64,000 bases of DNA from Kitasatospora sp. MAA4. Its GTDB lineage: Bacteria; Actinomycetota; Actinomycetes; Streptomycetales; Streptomycetaceae. A program made the position numbers and the translations under genes. The stretch covers positions 124,001 through 188,000 of the forward strand of contig NZ_JARZAI010000017.1 in NCBI RefSeq assembly GCF_029893355.1, given 5' to 3'. Below, piece by piece: positions 1 through 6,735 of this stretch. How positions within the stretch are numbered: the first letter of the stretch is position 1; each line of letters opens with the position of its first letter. The notes beneath the pieces are model-generated. The model did no database searches, was not told the DNA's origin, and was given only the letters and a program-made list of their open reading frames with translations.

Positions 1-2426
1 TCCAGCTGCCACCAGCGGGAGAGGAAGCGCAGCACCTGGCGCCAGAGCCGCAGCACCGGACCGGCGCCGAGCTTGCCGCCCTGCTCGAAGACGTAGCGGA
101 ACATCGCGAAGTTGAGCGAGATCCGGGTGACCGGCTGCTCGCCGGCCTTCGCGCGGACCAGCAGCTCGGTGATCATGAACTCCACCAGCCCGTTGTCCGA
201 CTCCCGGTCACGGCGCATCAGGTCCAGCGAGAGCCCGTGCGCGCCCCACGGGACGAAGCTGAGCAGCGCGCAGGTGCGGTCGTTGTCGTCCCGGCACTCG
301 ATCATCAGGCAGTCGCCGTCGGTCGGGTCGCCGAGCCGGCCGAGCGCCATCGAGAAGCCGCGCTCGGTGCGGCCGTGCCGCCAGGCGTCGGCGAGCCGGA
401 CGAGTTCGGTGAGCTCGTTCTCCGGGATGTCCCGGTGGCGGCGGAGCACCGCCCGGTAGCCGGCCTTGCGGACCCGGTTGTGTGCCTGGCGCAGGGTGCG
501 CATCGAGCGGCCCTCCAGGCTGAAGTCGTCCACCTCGACGATCGCCTCGTCGCCGAACTCCAGGGCCCGCAGGCCGGCCCGCTCGTAGACCGTGCCGGCC
601 TGCTCGCCGGCGCCGGTGACCGCGGGCACCCAGGCGTTCGTCCGGGCGGTCTCGCGCCAGACCTCGATCGCCTGCGGCCAGGCCTCCGGATCGCCGATCG
701 GATCGCCGGAGGCCAGCGCCACGCCGTTGACCACCCGGTAGAGCACCGCCGCCTTGCCGGACGGCGACCAGCAGACCGACTTGTCGCGGCGCAGCGCGAA
801 GTAGCCGAGCGAGTCCCGGGCGCCGTGGCGCTCCAGCAGAGCGCGCAGCCGCTGCTCGTCCTCCTCGTCCATGTTGAGCCGGCCGATCGGGGAGCGGAAG
901 AAGACCCGCAGCACCAGCAGGAAGAGCGCCGCGCCCAGCACGTTGATCGTCAGGTCCGCCAGCCGGGTGACCCGCACGGTCGGGGTCACGTCGCCGATGC
1001 CGGAGAGGGTGAACAGCCGCAGCACGGTGTACTTCAGGCAGGCGCCCCAACTGGCCTGCGGATCGGTGTCGCCGGCGTGCACCAGGAGGGTGCCGAGCCC
1101 GATCACGGTGATCGCCCCGACCACCAGCGTCCACAGCCCGAGCACCGCGTTGCCGCGCGCGCCGCGGGCGTGGAAGGCCCGGCGGCTGGACACCAGGGCG
1201 ACCAGCAGCAGAGCGGTGAGCACCGCCGATACCCAGTTGAACGGGTGCGCGCGGTCCTCCGGCAGGACGGCCAGCGCGAGCAGGAAGATCGCCGCGTAGA
1301 CGGCCACCACGGTGGTGGCGACGATCCAGGCAGCCCGCTTGCGCCGGCGCAGCATCACCGCGAGCAGGGCGGCGAACAGCGCCGCCGTGAAGCCCGCGGT
1401 CACCAGCACGGGGGTGAAGAAGTCGCCGCTGTTGGCCCGGTGCACCCGCTCGCGGAACGGGGTGATCACGCCCGCCAGCAGGTTGAGCAGCGCGGCGATC
1501 CGGATGTACCACTCGGCGAAGGCCGCGCACCGGGCCTGCCAGCGGGACAGCGGCTTGCGCGGCCCGGGGGCGGGCGCCGGCACGGCCCTGGCCGGTGCCT
1601 GGGGCGGGGGCGCGGTCGGCGCCAGAACAGGCACTGGCACCGTTTCGATCTGTTCCGTGATGACCTCCGGGGCCGGGAGCGGAGCCGGTACCAGCGGGGT
1701 ACCGGCCAACAGGTTGTAGATCGCGACCTTCGCCCGGTCCAGCCGCTGGTGCACCCGGGCGTCGCGGCGCTCCGCCCGGGCCATCCGCTTGGGACGGCTG
1801 CGGTAGCGCCAGCGGGCCCACGGGCTCTGCGGCCGTCCGAGCCGGATCGCCCCGACGACCGCGAGCACCGGGATCATCACGCCGATCAGACCGGTCCAGA
1901 GCTTGCCCTTGAGCAGACTCACCGTCACCAGCGCCACCAGGACCGCGGCGCTGATCAGCTGACTGGGGGTGAAGTGCCGACTGAAGCCGCCGAACGGCAG
2001 ATTGCCGAGCAGCAGCAGTCCGATGATCGCCACGGCCAGGATCACCGCGTCCACCGACTTGCGCCCCTGCTCGCTCCAGTAGACGTCCTCCAGGTGCAGC
2101 ACCAGGGCGAACTCGTCCAGCACCAGCCCGCAGCCGATGCCGAAGGCCAGGCCCAGGACGTTCCACAGGTCCCCGCCGTCCCCGCGCACGGTGAACGAGC
2201 CGACCCCGGCGATCAGCATCAGCGTCTGGCCGAAGACGACGTGGTGGATGTGCAGGCCGCCCGGCGTCACGTTGCCCGGCCACCATCTGGTGCCGCGCCG
2301 GATCATCCGCACGCTGAACCGGATGAAGAGAAACGAGCTGATCAGGCCCACCAGCAGAAGGAAGAGCGGCTCTCTGCCCGGGACGACGATGCGCGAGTGA
2401 TACGCGTCTTGCACGGCGTGCCACAT
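1..2426 (-). CDS. DUF2156/MprF-like multi-membrane protein, C-terminus cut by window edge
   Basis: About 808 residues are visible and the frame is still open at the left edge. ATG at 2426 (MWHAVQDAYH...) is chosen because GGGAGGAG lies 11 nt upstream. The first ~230 residues form a membrane module with the motif LHIHHVVFG near residue 58. A basic linker and a second block of hydrophobic helices follow. The last ~290 visible residues form the soluble DUF2156 (GNAT-like) region, with KSVCWSPSGKAAVLYRVVNG and ALASGDPIGD. This is the architecture of lysylphosphatidylglycerol synthase C-terminal domains, which move an amino acid from aminoacyl-tRNA to phosphatidylglycerol. No lysyl-tRNA synthetase domain is visible. 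The lipid-aminoacylation role is inferred from the family; the substrate is unknown. The N-terminal module is not one I recognise from classical MprF. Confidence 0.8.
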   Translation of the reverse strand, partial: MWHAVQDAYHSRIVVPGREPLFLLLVGLISSFLFIRFSVRMIRRGTRWWPGNVTPGGLHIHHVVFGQTLMLIAGVGSFTVRGDGGDLWNVLGLAFGIGCGLVLDEFALVLHLEDVYWSEQGRKSVDAVILAVAIIGLLLLGNLPFGGFSRHFTPSQLISAAVLVALVTVSLLKGKLWTGLIGVMIPVLAVVGAIRLGRPQSPWARWRYRSRPKRMARAERRDARVHQRLDRAKVAIYNLLAGTPLVPAPLPAPEVITEQIETVPVPVLAPTAPPPQAPARAVPAPAPGPRKPLSRWQARCAAFAEWYIRIAALLNLLAGVITPFRERVHRANSGDFFTPVLVTAGFTAALFAALLAVMLRRRKRAAWIVATTVVAVYAAIFLLALAVLPEDRAHPFNWVSAVLTALLLVALVSSRRAFHARGARGNAVLGLWTLVVGAITVIGLGTLLVHAGDTDPQASWGACLKYTVLRLFTLSGIGDVTPTVRVTRLADLTINVLGAALFLLVLRVFFRSPIGRLNMDEEDEQRLRALLERHGARDSLGYFALRRDKSVCWSPSGKAAVLYRVVNGVALASGDPIGDPEAWPQAIEVWRETARTNAWVPAVTGAGEQAGTVYERAGLRALEFGDEAIVEVDDFSLEGRSMRTLRQAHNRVRKAGYRAVLRRHRDIPENELTELVRLADAWRHGRTERGFSMALGRLGDPTDGDCLMIECRDDNDRTCALLSFVPWGAHGLSLDLMRRDRESDNGLVEFMITELLVRAKAGEQPVTRISLNFAMFRYVFEQGGKLGAGPVLRLWRQVLRFLSRWWQL

Positions 2427-2700
2427 GGCTGCGGACTCTCCTCCCGTCGCGGCTGAACCACGACCATCAGCTCATCTGATGATGACTCAGCCTGACCCGC
2501 GACCCGACGCGCCGCTGAACTGCGCCGGACGAGGGAGCGTGCGTCGTCCGTCCCGCGCCCTTCCGTCGCAAAGCCGTTCTCATGCCATGCTGTGGAACAA
2601 ACAGCCTATAACGGTCTATCAACCGACTAAAGGCCAGAAATACCACCGCCGCCCGCCGTTGATCGGCCTCCGGCCCTCGAAGCCTCGAAACGGAGTGACC

Positions 2701-3981
2701 ATGGACGCTCTCTCCCGCCGGACGCTGCTGGCGGCCGGCGCCGCCACCGCCGCCACCGCGGCGGCCGGCTGCGGAAGCCGCTACGGGAACATGCCGCCCG
2801 GCCTGGCGAAGGCCGACGCCGTGAACCCGCCCGTTCCGGTGCCGATGCCCTCGGCCGCCTCACCGTCCGCCGCCGCCAGCGCCGTCCCCGCCAAGCCGCC
2901 GGCCGTCCTGATCGGCGACGGCTCCACCTCGGACACCGGCCCGCAGCCCAACCAGCCGCAGGCCGTTCCGCTCGAACTCGGCCAGCGGCCACCGCAGTTC
3001 GTGGTCTTCTCGTGGGACGGCGCCGGCGAGCTGGACAACCAGCTGTTCTCCCGGTTCCGCCAGCTGGCCAAGGACTACAACGCGGGCATGACCTTCTTCC
3101 TCAGCGGGATCTACGTCCTGCCGGAGTCGAAGAAGGACCTCTACAACCCCCCGCGCCACAAGGTCGGCGCCTCGGACATCGGCTACCTCAGCGACCAGCA
3201 CATCCAGGACACGCTGACCCAGATCGGCGCCGCCTGGCTGGACGGCCACGAGATCGGCACCCACTTCAACGGCCACTTCTGCGGCTCCAACGGCGTCGGG
3301 AAGTGGACGCCGGAGGAGTGGAACAGCGAGATCGACCAGGCCGTCAGCTTCGTGACGAACTGGAAGACCAACACCGGCTTCACCGACCTGCCGCCCCTCC
3401 CGTTCGACTACCACAAGGAGCTGATCGGCAGCCGCACCCCGTGCCTGGAGGGCCAGCGCGGCCTGCTGCCGACCGCCGTGGCGCGCGAGTGGAGGTACGA
3501 CAGCAGCGGGCCGGGCGGACTCCAGGTGTGGCCGCAGAAGATCCAGGGCGGCGCGCTGTGGGACATGCCGCTGCAGTCCATCCCGTTCCCCGGGCACAGC
3601 TTCCAGGTGCTCTCGATGGACTACAACATCATGTACAACCAGTCCGGCGACAACACCAAGGGCAACCCCGCCATGCGGGCCGCCTGGCAGACCCAGGCCC
3701 GCGACTCCTACCTGGCCGGTTTCGACCGCACCTACAACGGCAACCGGGCACCGATGATCATCGGCAACCACTTCGAGGAGTGGAACGGCGGCATCTACAT
3801 GAACGCCGTCGAGGAGGTGCTGAAGACGGTCGCCGAGAAGCCCGAGGTCCGGCTGGTCTCGTTCCGCCAGCTCATCCAGTGGATGGAGGCGCAGGACCCC
3901 GCCGTGCTGCGCAAGCTCCAGAGCCTGGCCCCCGGACAGGCTCCCGCCGAGGGCTGGTCCAGCTTCCTCGGCTCACGCTGA
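2701..3981 (+). CDS. Tat-exported lipoprotein of the polysaccharide deacetylase (NodB) fold
   Basis: The protein has 426 residues. ATG at 2701 follows GGAG by about 6 nt and begins MDALSRRTLLAAG, a twin-arginine signal (SRRTLL), ending in a lipobox-like AAGC with Cys at about residue 21. A Pro/Ala/Ser-rich linker of ~60 residues leads to the fold. Family motifs: motif 1 reads FSWDG where active enzymes have T-F-D-D-G, so one metal Asp is kept and the catalytic-base Asp is Trp. Motif 2 is HEIGTHFNGH, keeping both metal-ligand His. RTPC resembles motif 3. It probably acts on, or binds, cell-wall or extracellular glycan at the outer membrane face; the altered base leaves activity in doubt. It stands alone, divergent from the DUF2156 gene, with an unusually AT-rich stretch upstream (about 2580-2650) that should hold its promoter. 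Confidence 0.8.
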   Translation: MDALSRRTLLAAGAATAATAAAGCGSRYGNMPPGLAKADAVNPPVPVPMPSAASPSAAASAVPAKPPAVLIGDGSTSDTGPQPNQPQAVPLELGQRPPQFVVFSWDGAGELDNQLFSRFRQLAKDYNAGMTFFLSGIYVLPESKKDLYNPPRHKVGASDIGYLSDQHIQDTLTQIGAAWLDGHEIGTHFNGHFCGSNGVGKWTPEEWNSEIDQAVSFVTNWKTNTGFTDLPPLPFDYHKELIGSRTPCLEGQRGLLPTAVAREWRYDSSGPGGLQVWPQKIQGGALWDMPLQSIPFPGHSFQVLSMDYNIMYNQSGDNTKGNPAMRAAWQTQARDSYLAGFDRTYNGNRAPMIIGNHFEEWNGGIYMNAVEEVLKTVAEKPEVRLVSFRQLIQWMEAQDPAVLRKLQSLAPGQAPAEGWSSFLGSR

Positions 3982-3991
3982 CCCGAATGGC

Positions 3992-4026
3992 GCTACCTGC
4001 GGCCACCGGCCATCACCCCAGGTAGC
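3992..4026 (+). terminator. Inverted repeat after the deacetylase-like gene
   Basis: GCTACCTG (3992-3999) and CAGGTAGC (4019-4026) are perfect complements. They enclose a loop that itself contains GGCC/GGCC. It sits 10 nt past the stop codon and has no T-tract. Terminator function is inferred. Confidence 0.45.
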
Positions 4027-4163
4027 CGCCCCTTTCGGCGCCGTCGCGGCGGCCCACTCCGCAGGCGGGCAGGGCTGCCAGCGCTTACCTCTTGATTCCA
4101 GGACGCGGTTTCGCCTACTTCGACTCGGGGACGACCCCGTGACCGCGTCCCGGGAGAACCACC

Positions 4164-4736
4164 ATGCGCGCTCGTCACTTCGCCGCCGGAGGGGTCCTGG
4201 CCGTGGCCGCCGTTCTCGGCGCCGCCACCGCCGCTGCCACCTCCGCTTCGGCCTCGGCCGGCAGCCCCGTTGTCATCCAGCCCGACGCGGTCACCCCCGG
4301 CAGCCAGTTCACGGTCCTCGACGGGGGCAACTGCGACAGCTCCGGCGGCGTCGCCAGCTTCACCTCGCGCGAGCACGACGGCGAGGACATCCCCTCGGTC
4401 CAGCTCGGCTCGCTGCGCGGGCTGGTCGGAGCCGTCGCCACCGTCCCCGAGAGTGCCCGGCCCGGCGTCTACCAGGTCTCCGTCCAGTGCAAGTCGGTGA
4501 CCGAGACCCAGACCCAGCTGACCGCCAGCTTCACTGTCAGCCCGAGCGGCACCACCAAGCCCGAGGGTGGCGCCAAACCCGAAGCCGGCGCCGACGAGGG
4601 TCCCAAGGGCCCGACGCACGCGGGCCTGGGAGGCAGCACCGGCCCCAACGTCCCCGAGACGCTGGCCGGCGCGACCCTGCTCACCACGGCGGCCGCCGCC
4701 ACCGTCCTGCACCTGCGCCACCGCCGCACGTCCTGA
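4164..4736 (+). CDS. Small secreted protein with C-terminal membrane anchor, unknown function
   Basis: The protein has 190 residues; the ATG follows GGGAG by 7 nt. A Sec signal peptide spans residues 1-32 (MRARHFAAGG..., Ala-rich core, cleavage near ASA). A ~100-residue beta-like domain with two Cys follows, then a Pro/Gly/Glu-rich linker. The last ~25 residues read NVPETLAG, a hydrophobic stretch, then HLRHRR. This layout (polar motif, transmembrane helix, basic tail) resembles a sortase-sorted or membrane-anchored surface protein, but it lacks the LAxTG or LPxTG motif known in streptomycetes. I do not recognise the family. It probably sits on the outer membrane face or wall. It is convergent with the MFS gene and shares a hairpin with it. 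Confidence 0.75.
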   Translation: MRARHFAAGGVLAVAAVLGAATAAATSASASAGSPVVIQPDAVTPGSQFTVLDGGNCDSSGGVASFTSREHDGEDIPSVQLGSLRGLVGAVATVPESARPGVYQVSVQCKSVTETQTQLTASFTVSPSGTTKPEGGAKPEAGADEGPKGPTHAGLGGSTGPNVPETLAGATLLTTAAAATVLHLRHRRTS

Positions 4737-4744
4737 GGAGCTCG

Positions 4745-4779
4745 CGCGCACCTGGGTGCCGGTCGGCCTCAGGTGCGCG
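4745..4779. terminator. Bidirectional hairpin between convergent genes
   Basis: CGCGCACCTG (4745-4754) pairs perfectly with CAGGTGCGCG (4770-4779), with a 15-nt loop. It lies between the stop of the secreted protein and overlaps the stop of the MFS gene, so it can serve both. Confidence 0.55.
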
Positions 4780-6247
4780 GGCGGACCCGGCCGGCGAGGA
4801 GCGCGCCGAGCAGCGCCACCGCCGTCATCACCAGGAAGATCACCGCGAACGCCCCGCGGGCACCGCTGCCGGACGGGCCCGCGGCGGCCGCCGCGACCGC
4901 GCCGCCGCCCAGAGCCGAGAACAGCACGCCGGCCAGGCCCACCAGCAGGACGTTGCCCAGCGCGTCGGACATCTGCAACGAGGCCGAGTTGGCGCCGGCC
5001 GCCTCGGGGGCCGAGAGCTTCAGCATCAGGACGCTGATGCTGGCGATGGACAGTCCCATCCCGATGCCGCCGACCGCCCAGGCCACCGCGGCCGTCCAGG
5101 TGGGCACTGCCGGGATCAGCACCAGCGCGGCCCCCGCGATCGCGACCGCGGTGAGCACGAAGCCCAATCGGATCAGCCCCTCGCGGTGGCGTTCGGCGCC
5201 GGGGCGGCCCTGCAACCAGGAGCCCAGCGCCCAGGAGAGCCCGCCGCTGGTCAGGGTCAGACCGGCCAGGGTCGGCGAGAGGTGCCGCACGGTGACCATC
5301 ATCAGCGGGATGAAGGCCTCCGCCGCGAAGAACGCCCCGGCCGCCACCCCGCGCAGCAGGATGAGCGTGGGCAGCCCGCGCGCGGCCCGCAGCGTGCCGG
5401 TCGGCAGCAGCCGGACGACGGCGGGGACCAGCAGCCCGGCGCCCGCGAACGCCGGGAGCAGGCCGATCAGGTCCATTCGCTGGCCGGCGTACTGGAGCAG
5501 GCCGGCACCGAACGCGGCCATCGCGGCGAGCCCGATCCGGCGGCGGTCCAGCGCCCCGCGCGGACCGGCCTGCGGCGCGGCGGCCGCCTGCTCCCGCTCC
5601 GAGCGCCGCAGCGCCGGTCCCATCACGGCCAGCGGCAGCACCACCAGCGCCGGGACGGAGAGGAAGACCCAGCGCCAGCCCAGGTGCTGGGTGACCGCAC
5701 CGGAGACCACCGGCCCGATGATCGACGGCAGCACCCAGGCCGACGAGAAGGCCGCGAAGACCGCCGGTCGCAGCCGCTCCGGGAACGCCCGGCCGACCAC
5801 CACGTAGAGCGCGACGATCACCAGCCCGCCGCCCAGCCCCTGGACCGCCCGGCCGCCGACGAATATCCACATCCCCGCCGCCGTCCCGGCCACCACCAGC
5901 CCGGCGCCGAAGATGCCGATCCCCGCGAAGAGCGGCAGCATCGGCCCGCGCCGGTCGCACCACTCCCCCGACAGCACCATCGCGAAGAGCGTGCTGGTGA
6001 AGTACCCGGAGAACGCGAAGGCGTACAGCCCCAACCCGTGCAGCTGGCGCGCCGCCACCGGCATCGCGGTGTTCACGGCGGTCGCCTCGAAGGCGAGCAG
6101 CAGCACCACCGACACGATCCCCAGCGTCAGCGCCCGATGCCGCGGCCCGAGCACCCCGCCGCCGTCGTCCGCGTCGGACGGGACAGGACGGGCCGGGTCG
6201 ACCGAGGTGGCGGAGGCTGTGGTCATAGCCAACATGGTAAGTGCCAT
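4769..6247 (-). CDS. MFS drug-efflux-type transporter
   Basis: The protein has 492 residues from ATG at 6247, preceded by AGGAGT 11 nt upstream. Two further in-frame ATGs (6235, 6226) are possible. The N-terminus has ~50 disordered residues, then 12 to 14 hydrophobic helices. Motif A reads GEWCDRRGPM in the second loop. RAVQGLGGG matches the motif B region, and IIGPVVSGAV followed by GWRWVFL matches motif C and the following helix of drug:H+ antiporters. It should export small hydrophobic or cationic compounds across the cytoplasmic membrane using the proton gradient; the substrate cannot be told. It is divergent from the Cys-peptide/tRNA-Cys unit. No regulator gene is adjacent. Confidence 0.88.
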   Translation of the reverse strand: MALTMLAMTTASATSVDPARPVPSDADDGGGVLGPRHRALTLGIVSVVLLLAFEATAVNTAMPVAARQLHGLGLYAFAFSGYFTSTLFAMVLSGEWCDRRGPMLPLFAGIGIFGAGLVVAGTAAGMWIFVGGRAVQGLGGGLVIVALYVVVGRAFPERLRPAVFAAFSSAWVLPSIIGPVVSGAVTQHLGWRWVFLSVPALVVLPLAVMGPALRRSEREQAAAAPQAGPRGALDRRRIGLAAMAAFGAGLLQYAGQRMDLIGLLPAFAGAGLLVPAVVRLLPTGTLRAARGLPTLILLRGVAAGAFFAAEAFIPLMMVTVRHLSPTLAGLTLTSGGLSWALGSWLQGRPGAERHREGLIRLGFVLTAVAIAGAALVLIPAVPTWTAAVAWAVGGIGMGLSIASISVLMLKLSAPEAAGANSASLQMSDALGNVLLVGLAGVLFSALGGGAVAAAAAGPSGSGARGAFAVIFLVMTAVALLGALLAGRVRPRT

Positions 6248-6330
6248 TGCCGCAGTTGACTCCTGACCTGCAGGACCATGATCACTCATCCGCTGGGCCT
6301 AGGACTTCATACGCCATTAACACTCGGCTA

Positions 6331-6361
6331 TTGACGACCACCGGACCGTATCGCCTAAGAT
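6331..6361 (+). promoter_or_regulatory. Sigma-70-like promoter for Cys leader/tRNA-Cys unit
   Basis: TTGACG (6331-6336) and TAAGAT (6356-6361) are separated by 19 nt, slightly longer than optimal. It is the only convincing promoter between the MFS start and the tRNA, so transcription would begin near 6368 and run through the 27-codon frame into tRNA-Cys. Confidence 0.55.
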
Positions 6362-6410
6362 AAATCACGAAAGCAGCGCAGAGAATCCCGAAGCAGAGAG
6401 GAGCCCGGCC

Positions 6411-6494
6411 ATGACCGACACCATTCGCCTCACCGCCACCGCCCTCTCCTGTCGCCACTCCCAGGCGTGTTGTCCCGCCTGTCGCAACGTCTGA
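6411..6494 (+). CDS. 27-residue Cys-rich peptide, candidate leader peptide of tRNA-Cys
   Basis: The frame begins at ATG 6411 after a strong AGGAG (spacing 7) and ends with TGA, 27 nt before the tRNA-Cys gene. The translation starts MTDTIRLTATALS and ends CRHSQACCPACRNV. All four Cys codons are UGU, the codon normally avoided in GC-rich actinomycetes, and they fall within 11 codons at the 3' end. Polycysteine leader frames are known attenuators in mycobacterial sulfur-related operons. By analogy, ribosome stalling here when Cys-tRNA is scarce could tune tRNA-Cys expression; that is inference. I found no strong terminator hairpin between the peptide stop and the tRNA, so the mechanism is not evident. 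A small zinc-binding peptide is the alternative. Confidence 0.5.
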   Translation: MTDTIRLTATALSCRHSQACCPACRNV

Positions 6495-6521
6495 CCGAGC
6501 GCTCAGCAGAGCACTCATCAC

Positions 6522-6596
6522 GGCCGTGTGCCCGAGTGGTTCAGGGAACCGCCTGCAAAGCGGTTTACGCGGGTTCGATCCCCGCCATGGCCTCCA
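6522..6596 (+). tRNA. tRNA-Cys (anticodon GCA)
   Basis: The acceptor arm GGCCGTG pairs with CATGGCC (one G-U). The anticodon stem ACCGC/GCGGT encloses loop CTGCAAA with anticodon GCA. The T-arm is GCGGG-TTCGATC-CCCGC. Base 73 is U, the cysteine identity element, and CCA is encoded (6594-6596). It is the only tRNA gene I see in the window. It lies downstream of a Cys-rich leader frame and is convergent with the xanthine-dehydrogenase-like operon. Confidence 0.95.
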
Positions 6597-6735
6597 CGAA
6601 CAATGCAGCGGAACGACCGGTCGGCAGCAATTCGCCGCCCGGTAATTCCGCATTTCTGTACAGCGAAATTGAGCCGGACACAAAAAGCGCGGGAAGTCGG
6701 TGCTGCCGACTTCCCGCGCCACTGAAACTCGGTAC

